Positions 1 to 5,351 of a stretch of DNA of 5,474 nucleotides are shown here, one piece after another (positions within the stretch are counted from its first letter, which is position 1; each line of letters opens with the position of its first letter). The translations under genes were made by a program, and so were the position numbers. The notes below the pieces were generated by a model that was not told the origin of the DNA, did not search any database, and saw only the letters and a list, made by a program, of their open reading frames with translations. Origin of the DNA: JAYXXU01 sp049301135 (lineage in GTDB: Bacteria > Pseudomonadota > Gammaproteobacteria > Pseudomonadales > Moraxellaceae); the NCBI GenBank assembly GCA_049301135.1, contig JBAQKP010000323.1, positions 1 to 5,474 of the forward strand, read 5' to 3'.

Positions 1-369
1 GCGTTAACCAAACAAATCAACGCTGATTTTGGTAGCCTTGCCAAGTTGCAAGAGCAGTTTAATGCGGCTGCCGCGACGCGTTTTGGTTCAGGTTGGGCAT
101 GGCTGATCGTCACGCCAGAAGGCAAACTGGCGGTCGCTTCCACTGCCAACCAAGACAATCCGCTGATGGATGTGGCCGAGGTTAAAGGTACACCGATCTT
201 GGCACTCGATGTCTGGGAACACGCTTACTACCTGAAGTATCAAAATAAACGCGCTGACTACAGTCAGGCATGGTGGAAGGTGGTGAACTGGAACGAAGTC
301 AATAAGCGTTTTGCTGAGGCAAACGCCAGCAAAATGTCTGATGCAACACATGCACATCAAGCTCAGTAA
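1..369 (+). CDS. sodA: Superoxide dismutase, Mn-type, C-terminal part (5' end outside window)
   Basis: The first 122 codons in frame 1 are the C-terminal domain of an iron/manganese superoxide dismutase, the cytoplasmic enzyme that converts superoxide to oxygen and hydrogen peroxide. Visible landmarks, counted from the window start, are GSGWAW (29-34), STANQDNPLM (47-56) and DVWEHAYYLKYQNKRADY (70-87), which carries the last two metal ligands Asp70 and His74, then WWKVVNWNEV (91-100). The active-site glutamine sits in this domain (Gln51, in ANQD), which in this family points to the manganese type (SodA-like) rather than the iron type. Metal use is inferred and was not tested. The C-terminus runs about 16 residues past where E. 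coli SodA ends, with a small His-containing tail. The first two metal ligands and the start codon lie upstream of the window. An intrinsic terminator follows about 50 nt after the stop. Confidence 0.95.
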   Translation, partial: ALTKQINADFGSLAKLQEQFNAAAATRFGSGWAWLIVTPEGKLAVASTANQDNPLMDVAEVKGTPILALDVWEHAYYLKYQNKRADYSQAWWKVVNWNEVNKRFAEANASKMSDATHAHQAQ

Positions 370-413
370 TCGAGGGTTGCTGTACTAGCAGGCGATACTC
401 TAACGTCGAACCG

Positions 414-443
414 AAAAAATCCGCTAAAATTAGCGGGTTTTTT
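414..443 (+). terminator. Intrinsic terminator of sodA
   Basis: An A-run (414-419) leads into CCGCTAA (421-427), two bases, TTAGCGG (430-436), then a run of six T (438-443). In practice the innermost A-T pairs would open to give a loop of about four bases. It lies 45 nt after the sodA stop and only 23 nt before the trmL ATG. The A-run on the left could make it work in both directions, but no minus-strand gene needs it here. Confidence 0.88.
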
Positions 444-466
444 GGGTTTAACAGTTGGCGGTAGCG

Positions 467-949
467 ATGATTCATGTGATTTTATTTCAACCGGAAATCC
501 CTGCAAACACGGGCAACGTGATTCGATTGTGTGCCAACACCGGTGCGCAACTGCATCTGATTGAGCCACTGGGCTTTAGCCTTGAGGATAAAATGCTGAA
601 GCGAGCCGGACTCGACTATCACGAGTGGGCAAAAATGCAGGTCTGGCCGAATCTCGACGATTGCTTAGCGCAGGTTCGCGCGTTGGGGGTAACCGCAATT
701 TTTCCGCTGACCACCAAAGGCCAATCTTCACCGTTTGAACAACAATTGAATCGACCCGTGGCGTTTTTATTCGGCTCAGAAACCAGTGGATTGCCACAGG
801 CGGTGCGTGAGCAGTTCCCTTTCAGTGACTGGCTGCGTCTACCGATGCAGCCCGAGTCACGGAGTTTGAACCTATCCAACAGCGTGGCCGTCATGGTGTA
901 TGAAGCATGGCGACAACAGGGATTTTTGGGTGGCTTGCCGCACGCTTAA
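467..949 (+). CDS. trmL: tRNA (cytidine/uridine-2'-O-)-methyltransferase TrmL
   Basis: A 160-residue SPOUT-class methyltransferase closely resembling E. coli TrmL (formerly YibK), which 2'-O-methylates the wobble nucleotide 34 of tRNA-Leu isoacceptors using S-adenosylmethionine; it acts in the cytoplasm as a dimer. Family motifs are in order: PEIPANTGNVIRLCANTG (9-26), the RAGLDYHEW segment (46-54), FLFGSETSGLP (100-110), and LPMQPESRSLNLSNSV (125-140), the last two forming the knotted SAM-binding site. Length matches the family. I chose the ATG at 467 because MIHVILFQPEIP aligns with the E. coli N-terminus; an in-frame TTG at 455 would add four residues and has no better ribosome site. The ribosome-binding sequence before 467 is weak (GGCGGT). 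There is no room for a promoter between the sodA terminator and the start. A poor candidate (TTGCTG 377-382 with TCTAAC 399-404) would put the terminator hairpin in the trmL leader. Confidence 0.94.
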   Translation: MIHVILFQPEIPANTGNVIRLCANTGAQLHLIEPLGFSLEDKMLKRAGLDYHEWAKMQVWPNLDDCLAQVRALGVTAIFPLTTKGQSSPFEQQLNRPVAFLFGSETSGLPQAVREQFPFSDWLRLPMQPESRSLNLSNSVAVMVYEAWRQQGFLGGLPHA

Positions 950-995
950 ACGCCAACCGAGTTGAATCATTCAAAACGGCGCAATGCCTCGTCAC
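950..995. other. Short convergent intergenic gap, no clear terminator
   Basis: The 46 nt between the convergent trmL and DUF389 genes contain only a short imperfect hairpin around TTGAA-TCA-TTCAA (962-974) with no T-run. I do not call a terminator. The two transcripts may overlap at their 3' ends. Confidence 0.5.
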
Positions 996-2171
996 TCATT
1001 CACTGATCCGCAGTTGTTGCGCCTCACGCGCATCCAGCGGCGTGGCAGCAAGATCCTCCGCTTGAATCAGCACAACCGGTACAAAGCGGACTTGTAAGCG
1101 GGTCGGGCTGTGTTTGACCGAGGGTTTGAGTTGCTGTTCAAGCTGCTTGATTTGGTTGGCGGTTGGTAGTTGATCGCCGCGCACCACAGCGCGCACCAGC
1201 ACATCATCAGGCCGTTGCACAAACTGTGTATTAACCAGTACATTATTGCCTTGCTCAAGTTGTTGTTTGAGCTGTTGTGTAATGGTGGACTGATAACGCT
1301 GCGTACTGAGCGTTGCCATCAGATTCACCGTCAAATAGACCGCCAGCAGCAGCAACAGGCTCAAACTGATCAGGTTTCTTTTGACAAATGCCCAATGGGT
1401 ATTGGCCAAATCCTCGTCATTGAGTCGCCGAAAACCAGTCATCCAAAGCACTAAAGAAGAGCTAAATTGAATTGCCACCATGTTGGTAAAGGCCAACAGC
1501 AGCGCACCAGCCGCCAGCTTCCATTCCAAATGTGCCAGTAACAACCCACCTGCCACCAAGGGTGGAACCAGTGCCGTCGCCACAGCAACCCCTACCACTG
1601 CCACTGATAGTCGTGGCGACACCGAGGCAAAAGCACCTGCTGCACCGCCTGCCAGCGCGATCATCAGATCCATCACATTCGGTTTGGTACGCGCCAAAAT
1701 CTCAGCAGTCATGGGGACATCGTTGTGCAATATCCCCAAAATCACCCCAATCCCCACCACTGCACCGATGCCGCCAAGTAAGGTCAATAACGAGGTACGC
1801 AGCAAGATCATCCGATGGTCGATCAGTGCCAACGCCACGCCGGAAATCGGCCCCAACATCATCGCAACCAACATTGCCCCAATCACCACCGCAGGCGAGT
1901 TTGCCAGTAAGCCATAGCCTGCGATGACGGCAGACAGGGTATTCATGATGTAAAAGGTTTTTGAGGGCAGTGCGCCTGCTTCAATACTCAGGCGTACTGC
2001 TTTGTGATCGATTTTTCGTTCGGATTCGCGCTTGGCTTGCTTATAGCGCAGTTTGGCTTTGAGTCTCTCGTACTTACGCTGTTCAGGGGTATTGTTGAGG
2101 TGCAGGGTAGGGTCGTCCGCACGCGCACGACGCTCAACAATATCCGGTTTTGGCAGTTTAGATTCGGTCAT
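996..2171 (-). CDS. DUF389 / TIGR00341-type polytopic membrane protein, function unknown
   Basis: A 391-residue inner-membrane protein of the DUF389 family, recognised by the repeated hydrophobic core with NSPAVVIGAMLVAMMLGPISG (91-111). The N-terminus (1-60) is highly charged, rich in Lys/Arg, and probably cytoplasmic. Predicted membrane segments are roughly 72-90, 93-116, 121-147, 166-184, 188-213, 217-246 (perhaps two) and 267-288. The last ~100 residues (290-391) are soluble, Gln-rich, and contain a short helix-forming stretch (299-310) and a beta-like segment LQVRFVPVVLIQ (359-370). No catalytic motif is recognisable, and the biochemical role of the family is not established to my knowledge. 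The ATG at 2171 starts right before a natural hydrophilic N-terminus; its ribosome site is weak. It lies 109 nt downstream of cysB on the same strand but appears to have its own promoter. Long plus-strand frames over 1480-1927 are antisense shadows. Confidence 0.85.
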   Translation of the reverse strand: MTESKLPKPDIVERRARADDPTLHLNNTPEQRKYERLKAKLRYKQAKRESERKIDHKAVRLSIEAGALPSKTFYIMNTLSAVIAGYGLLANSPAVVIGAMLVAMMLGPISGVALALIDHRMILLRTSLLTLLGGIGAVVGIGVILGILHNDVPMTAEILARTKPNVMDLMIALAGGAAGAFASVSPRLSVAVVGVAVATALVPPLVAGGLLLAHLEWKLAAGALLLAFTNMVAIQFSSSLVLWMTGFRRLNDEDLANTHWAFVKRNLISLSLLLLLAVYLTVNLMATLSTQRYQSTITQQLKQQLEQGNNVLVNTQFVQRPDDVLVRAVVRGDQLPTANQIKQLEQQLKPSVKHSPTRLQVRFVPVVLIQAEDLAATPLDAREAQQLRISE

Positions 2172-2202
2172 GCACGACTCAGGTCAAAAAAATCAATCCC
2201 AC

Positions 2203-2231
2203 ATTATAAATGGCGGCAGCATTTTAAATAG
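2203..2231 (-). promoter_or_regulatory. Probable sigma70 promoter of the DUF389 gene
   Basis: Read on the minus strand, 2208-2203 is a perfect TATAAT. With a 17-nt spacer the -35 position (2231-2226) reads CTATTT, which is poor. The predicted start near 2196 gives a leader of about 25 nt before the ATG at 2171. The weak -35 fits a promoter that needs an activator or is only moderately active. Confidence 0.5.
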
Positions 2232-2237
2232 CAGAAT

Positions 2238-2247
2238 CTGTGCACAG
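2238..2247. promoter_or_regulatory. Perfect 10-bp palindrome CTGTGCACAG, possible operator
   Basis: CTGTGCACAG is a perfect dyad located about 41-51 nt upstream of the predicted DUF389 transcription start, where an activator or repressor could contact the promoter. It does not match LexA (the spacing between CTGT and ACAG is 2, not 8). I do not recognise the cognate protein. A chance 10-bp palindrome is also possible. Confidence 0.3.
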
Positions 2248-2280
2248 CCATAGAAGCATAGGAGCCCGAGTGTGGCCTGT

Positions 2281-3210
2281 TCAGGGTGCCTCAGCCTCAT
2301 ACGCTGCTTGTTTTAAGGCGTTTAAATCCAGTTCAGATGAACATAGTGCGGCAAACTCATAGGCAAAACCGCGCAGCAGATGTCCGCGCCGAATCGCAAT
2401 CCACGTGGTATTCAGACCAAACAAATCAATATCCAGTTTTACCAGACGTCTATCACGTTCAGGATCGAATGCAATCGACGCGACAATCCCAATCCCCATA
2501 CCCAATTCGACATAGGTTTTGATCACATCCGCATCAAGGGCTGACAACACAATGTCAGGGGTTAAACCAGCATGTTTAAAGGCTGCATCAATCTTGGAAC
2601 GCCCAGTAAAGCCGCCGTGATAGGTGATCAGTGGCCATTTGGCCAGCTCTGCTAAAGTCACGGTTTGATAGTGTGCTAACGGGTGGCCTTTCGGAACGAT
2701 AATGCTGTGCTGCCACTGATAGTAGGGCAGCCCGAATAAGTCATCTTCGCCACTTAAGGCTTCCGTTGCAATCCCAATATCCGCTTCACCCCGCAGCAGC
2801 ATTTCAGTGATTTCGGTTGGACTAGCCTGCTGTAAAATCAAATGTACCTTCGGAAACGCCGCTTTAAACCGCGCCACAATCGGCGGCAAGACATAGCGTG
2901 CTTGGGTATGCGTCGTGGCAATGGTGAGTTCACCTTGATCTGCCTTGCTAAACTCATCGGCCAACTGCTTTAAGTTGCCAGCATCGGTCAGCATGCGCTC
3001 AACGATTTTGGCCAAGCCTTGTCCAGCATCGGTTAAGCCGAGTAGCCGTTTACCTTTACGAATGAACAATTGTACCCCAAGCTCATCTTCAAGGTCTCGA
3101 ATGTGCTTGCTGACACCGGATTGCGAGGTATGTAATGCATTCGATGCAGCGGTCAGATTAAAGTCTTGCCGCACGGTTTCCCGAATAATACGCAGTTGTT
3201 GGAAGTTCAT
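2281..3210 (-). CDS. cysB: CysB-type LysR-family transcriptional regulator
   Basis: A 309-residue LysR-type regulator with an N-terminal winged helix-turn-helix (about 1-60; the helix-turn-helix runs over NLTAASNALHTSQSGVSKHIRDLE, 18-41) and a two-lobed cofactor domain from about 93. The hallmark CysB segments are present: TTHTQARY (99-106), QASPTEI (128-134), IATEAL (147-152), TYHGGFTGRS (196-205) and DADVIKTYVELGMGIGIVAS (226-245). The polar residues T100, T102, Q103, T149 and T202 fall at the same numbers as those I recall lining the sulfate site of Klebsiella CysB. It would activate sulfate/thiosulfate uptake and cysteine-synthesis genes, responding to N-acetylserine or O-acetylserine. 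It is about 15 residues shorter than E. coli CysB, the difference lying at the C-terminus. It is transcribed away from the peptide-export locus. No terminator is evident after its stop. Confidence 0.9.
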   Translation of the reverse strand: MNFQQLRIIRETVRQDFNLTAASNALHTSQSGVSKHIRDLEDELGVQLFIRKGKRLLGLTDAGQGLAKIVERMLTDAGNLKQLADEFSKADQGELTIATTHTQARYVLPPIVARFKAAFPKVHLILQQASPTEITEMLLRGEADIGIATEALSGEDDLFGLPYYQWQHSIIVPKGHPLAHYQTVTLAELAKWPLITYHGGFTGRSKIDAAFKHAGLTPDIVLSALDADVIKTYVELGMGIGIVASIAFDPERDRRLVKLDIDLFGLNTTWIAIRRGHLLRGFAYEFAALCSSELDLNALKQAAYEAEAP

Positions 3211-3333
3211 GGCAGCACCAAAATCAAATCAATCAATAGCGGCTAGAGTAGCAATCCATCTTTATTCTTTATATGTATTTTTTTATAAATACTTAGCATA
3301 AAAAAATATATAGTACAACATGGCTGGATAAAC

Positions 3334-3349
3334 CGTGACTTAGTTCACA
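3334..3349. promoter_or_regulatory. CRP/Vfr-like binding site
   Basis: CGTGA-N6-TCACA matches the cyclic-AMP receptor protein consensus TGTGA-N6-TCACA at 9 of the 10 defined positions, and is flanked by A-rich sequence. It sits about 121 nt before the rightward -35 box and 124 nt before the cysB start on the other strand, so it could serve either gene. FNR-type regulators use a related but different half-site (TTGAT). Binding is inferred from sequence alone. Confidence 0.5.
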
Positions 3350-3469
3350 AAAAAGATCAACGGTTGCTCAAATTGACTGAATGGACGGATCACTGGGTCG
3401 ACAATTTTGTATAAGTATTGTTGGGTTTTGAGTTGGTCGTCTAGTATATTTTTTGCGCAATCAAAGCAA

Positions 3470-3498
3470 TTGACAATCTAAGCCTTAATAGATATTTT
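3470..3498 (+). promoter_or_regulatory. Probable sigma70 promoter of the double-glycine peptide gene
   Basis: A perfect -35 TTGACA (3470-3475), a 17-nt spacer, and a -10 TATTTT (3493-3498, four of six). The predicted start near 3505 gives an unusually long leader of about 225 nt. A weaker alternative lies just upstream (TTGGGT 3421-3426, 18 nt, TATATT 3445-3450). Candidates nearer the gene are poorer: TTGATT 3691-3696 with TTTAAA 3714-3719 would start transcription inside the ribosome-binding region. Confidence 0.6.
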
Positions 3499-3500
3499 TG

Positions 3501-3528
3501 TGTCAGCAGCAACGGTTATCTGCTGTCA
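3501..3528 (+). promoter_or_regulatory. Inverted repeat over the predicted transcription start
   Basis: CAGCAG (3504-3509) and CTGCTG (3520-3525) are separated by 10 nt, and the symmetry extends outward by TG/CA after one mismatch (3501-3502 with 3527-3528). It could be a repressor operator at the start site or a hairpin at the 5' end of the leader RNA. Which of these applies cannot be told from sequence. Confidence 0.4.
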
Positions 3529-3716
3529 TACAATTGGCTGATACGGCACATCTGGAAGATGCGCGATCATGTGTCGGTGATGTCAACCCCAAAACAACAA
3601 TTATGACACGTGTTCATGTCCGTTTAAGGTTGAGATTTTAAGGTAAGGAAGCCGACCACGCAGCTGTCACACCCGTTTATTGTATAGGTGTTGATTGCTA
3701 AAGCCCTGTTTTATTT

Positions 3717-3721
3717 AAAGG
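3717..3721 (+). promoter_or_regulatory. Ribosome-binding site of the peptide gene
   Basis: AAAGG lies 9 nt before the ATG at 3731. It fixes the start and agrees with the double-glycine leader beginning at that methionine. Confidence 0.65.
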
Positions 3722-3730
3722 TCGACTGTT

Positions 3731-3970
3731 ATGAACTCTATTCAAGAGCTAAACCTGAACGAAATCGAAGAAGTGTCAGGTGGTTTTTTCTTCGGTTGTT
3801 TCTCTTTCGTATTCTGTGCACCTAAGCCGGTGTATTGTGCGCCTAAACCAGTCTACTGTGCGCCTCAGCCAACTTGCTACCAGCCGCCAGTATGCCAACC
3901 AGCACCAACTTGCCAACCAGCACCATCATGTGGTGTGACCCCGCCAACAGGTGGTATTGAAGAAGCCTAA
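3731..3970 (+). CDS. Double-glycine-leader peptide precursor with Cys/Pro repeat core
   Basis: A 79-residue precursor. Residues 1-18, MNSIQELNLNEIEEVSGG, form a classic double-glycine leader: Leu at -12, Glu at -8, Ile at -7, Val at -4 and Gly-Gly at -2/-1, the pattern read by C39 peptidases of bacteriocin exporters. Cleavage after Gly18 would release 61 residues. The core opens with an aromatic block FFFGCFSFVF (19-28), then repeats: CAPKPVY twice (29-42), CAPQPT (43-48), CYQPPV (49-54), CQPAPT (55-60), CQPAPS (61-66), C67, and a Gly/Pro tail ending TGGIEEA. It has eight cysteines (23, 29, 36, 43, 49, 55, 61, 67) spaced 6 or 7 apart and 14 prolines. The only charged side chains are two Lys and two Glu, so it is not cationic like many bacteriocins. 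I recognise the leader class but not the core. Export by the downstream fusion protein and ABC exporter is strongly implied. Antimicrobial, signalling, metal-binding or structural roles are all open. Confidence 0.9.
   Translation: MNSIQELNLNEIEEVSGGFFFGCFSFVFCAPKPVYCAPKPVYCAPQPTCYQPPVCQPAPTCQPAPSCGVTPPTGGIEEA
3815..3874 (+). repeat. Tandem CAPKPVY-type coding repeats (21, 21 and 18 bp)
   Basis: Units at 3815-3835 and 3836-3856 encode identical heptapeptides CAPKPVY but differ at five of 21 bases, all at third codon positions. The third unit (3857-3874) encodes CAPQPT and is shortened by one codon. All three start with TGT. The wholly synonymous divergence suggests an old duplication whose peptide sequence has been kept by selection. 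Confidence 0.85.
3893..3928 (+). repeat. Tandem CQPAPT/CQPAPS coding repeats (18 bp x 2)
   Basis: Units at 3893-3910 and 3911-3928 are identical over their first 15 bases and differ only in the last codon (ACT, Thr, against TCA, Ser). They use TGC for cysteine, unlike the TGT of the upstream repeat class. This looks like a separate and more recent duplication. The unit just before (3875-3892, CYQPPV) is a more diverged relative. Confidence 0.8.
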
Positions 3971-3986
3971 CACTAGTCTGTTGTGT

Positions 3987-4014
3987 AAAAAGCCGCATTT
4001 TGATGCGGCTTTTT
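3987..4014 (+). terminator. Strong intrinsic terminator between peptide gene and exporter genes
   Basis: AGCCGCAT (3991-3998), loop TTTG, ATGCGGCT (4003-4010), followed by T through 4014 and preceded by A-runs that extend the stem. It lies 16 nt after the peptide stop. No convincing promoter fits in the 38 nt between it and the exporter start, so the exporter genes are probably expressed by read-through, giving more precursor than exporter transcript. Confidence 0.9.
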
Positions 4015-4052
4015 ATATCTAATTTCCATTACATATCTAGCAGGCTGTATGT

Positions 4053-5351
4053 ATGTCCGAATCCCCATCGCCCGAACGCTCGAAGCCCAGCCTGTTTCGA
4101 CAGCAAGCGATTGATGCCCAGCAAACGTCCAATCTCGGTCGTATTGTGATGGTTCGTCCGTTTTCGTTTACCGTCATCACGACAGTATCGGTGGTGTTGG
4201 GATTGCTGCTGATGTGTTTGTTTTATTTCGGCAGTTACACTCGGCGTACGTCTGTGACAGGTCAGTTGATGCCGGTACAGGGCTTGGTGCGGGTATTTCC
4301 GATTCAGACGGGTATTGTGACGCAGCGACAAGTCAAAGAAGGGCAAAGCGTGCAGCAGGGTGAGTTGCTGTATACCATCTCGAGTGAGCGAACTGGCGGT
4401 CAAGGTCAAGCGATTCAGGCGCAAATCAGCCAGCAAGTCACTGAGCGTGCGCAGTCTATTCAGATTGAAATCAATAAAACAAAACAGTTACATCAAGACG
4501 AATCAAACAATCAACAAAATCGAGTCGTCAGCTTACAACGAGAGCTGGGTCAACTGGACACGTTGATCGATGAGCAGCAACGCCGAGTGAGTTTGGCGCA
4601 GCAAGCAGTTGAACGTTATCGAAATTTATCCTCACGCGGTTTTGCGTCGCAAGAGCAGTTACAGTCGCAGCAAGAACAGTGGTTAGATCAAAGTGGGCGC
4701 TTGCAATCGCTACAGCGCGAGCGCAGCAGTTTGCAGGCTGAGTTACAACGGCAGCAAAACGAGTTGCAATCACTGCCACTACGACAGCAAGCTTTGATTG
4801 CGCCGTTGGCTCGCATGCTGACCCAAACGCAGCAGGAGTTCACTGAAAGTGAAGCGCGCCGCACGTTGCATATTGTTGCACCAGAAGCGGGCGTGGTGAC
4901 CAATATCCTGTCTGAGGTTGGCCAAGTCACTGAGCCGAACCGCCCGATGTTGGCGATTGTGCCGCAGCATAGTCTGCTAGAAGCACAATTGTATGTGCCG
5001 AGTCAGGCGATGGGTTTTGTACGCGAAGGTCAGGCGGTACTGTTGCGTTACCAGTCGTTTCCATACCAAAAATTTGGGCAAGCCAAAGGCGTGGTGACCA
5101 GTATTGCGCGTACAGCACTGAGTCCGACCGAGTTGGCAGGCAGTGGTCTCGCGCTGATTCCCAGTTTACAAGTGAGCAATGAGCCGGTGTATCGGATTCA
5201 TGTTCGACTGGCACAACAGGCGATTACCGCGTATGGGCAGCAGCAGCCGTTACAGGCTGGCATGGTGCTGGATGCAGATATTTTGCAGGAGCGCAGACGG
5301 TTGTACGAATGGGTACTTGAGCCGTTATATACCATTTCGGGTCGTCTCTAA
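4053..5351 (+). CDS. HlyD-family membrane fusion protein of type I peptide exporter (CvaA-like)
   Basis: A 432-residue periplasmic adaptor that would link an inner-membrane ABC exporter to an outer-membrane TolC-type channel. Visible parts: a cytoplasmic N-terminus (1-37); one membrane anchor (about 38-60, VITTVSVVLGLLLMCLFYF); a first lipoyl/barrel half (68-110, with GIVTQRQVKEGQSVQQGELLYTI); a long Gln-rich coiled-coil hairpin (about 120-265, with the turn near RNLSSRGFASQEQL, 190-203); the second lipoyl half (APEAGVVTNILSEVGQVTEPN, 276-296); a beta-barrel (305-410); and the family C-terminus LQAGMVLDADILQERRRLYEWVLEPL (400-425), close to the HlyD signature. Length fits CvaA-type adaptors. 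The start at 4053 has GCAGG upstream; the ATG at 4049 is out of frame and ends after 21 codons. The ABC exporter follows 40 nt later, so the two form an operon. Minus-strand frames here are shadows. Confidence 0.93.
   Translation: MSESPSPERSKPSLFRQQAIDAQQTSNLGRIVMVRPFSFTVITTVSVVLGLLLMCLFYFGSYTRRTSVTGQLMPVQGLVRVFPIQTGIVTQRQVKEGQSVQQGELLYTISSERTGGQGQAIQAQISQQVTERAQSIQIEINKTKQLHQDESNNQQNRVVSLQRELGQLDTLIDEQQRRVSLAQQAVERYRNLSSRGFASQEQLQSQQEQWLDQSGRLQSLQRERSSLQAELQRQQNELQSLPLRQQALIAPLARMLTQTQQEFTESEARRTLHIVAPEAGVVTNILSEVGQVTEPNRPMLAIVPQHSLLEAQLYVPSQAMGFVREGQAVLLRYQSFPYQKFGQAKGVVTSIARTALSPTELAGSGLALIPSLQVSNEPVYRIHVRLAQQAITAYGQQQPLQAGMVLDADILQERRRLYEWVLEPLYTISGRL

Larger units (their letters stand above)
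3211..3730. other. 520-bp divergent intergenic region between cysB and the peptide gene
   Basis: No protein gene is visible here on either strand. ATG-initiated frames are all 16 codons or fewer (for example 3381-3431 and 3559-3606). The left part (about 3240-3310) is very AT-rich and should hold the minus-strand cysB promoter; several AT-rich -10-like elements compete and I cannot choose one. It includes an inverted repeat GTATTT-N6-AAATAC (3275-3292). Another inverted repeat, AACCGT/ACGGTT (3331-3336 and 3360-3365), surrounds a CRP-like site. Further right lie the best plus-strand promoter (3470-3498), an inverted repeat over its predicted start (3501-3528), a small hairpin CATCT-GGA-AGATG (3549-3561), and an 8-bp palindrome ACACGTGT (3606-3613). 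Confidence 0.7.

Noticed and set aside
455..466. TTG at 455 as an earlier start of trmL
   Set aside because: Adds only four residues not seen in E. coli TrmL and has no better ribosome-binding sequence; the ATG at 467 aligns with the family N-terminus.
1480..1927. Two long plus-strand open frames (145 and 131 codons) antisense to the DUF389 gene
   Set aside because: Low-complexity Ala/Pro/Thr/Ser-rich translations with no family resemblance, lying fully opposite a well-supported membrane protein gene.
2244..2265. Possible cysB terminator around the repeated CATAG motifs
   Set aside because: CATAG-AAG-CATAG is a direct repeat, not an inverted one, and no T-run follows on the minus strand.
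3275..3292. GTATTT-N6-AAATAC inverted repeat as a CysB autoregulatory site
   Set aside because: Lies in an AT-rich tract where such dyads arise easily, and CysB sites are too degenerate to assign by eye; noted only in the intergenic entry.
3559..3641. Small plus-strand frames at 3559-3606 and 3603-3641 as possible immunity or second peptides
   Set aside because: 15 and 12 codons, no ribosome site of note, no leader or membrane segment; more likely leader RNA.
3950..3958. Second Gly-Gly (residues 74-75, TGGIEEA) as an alternative C39 cleavage site
   Set aside because: The residues before it are Pro/Thr-rich and lack the Leu/Glu/Ile/Val leader pattern; cutting there would leave only four residues.
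4029..4436. 135-codon minus-strand frame overlapping the fusion protein start and the terminator side
   Set aside because: Translation has no recognisable domain and covers the start of a clearly coding HlyD-family gene; a shadow frame.
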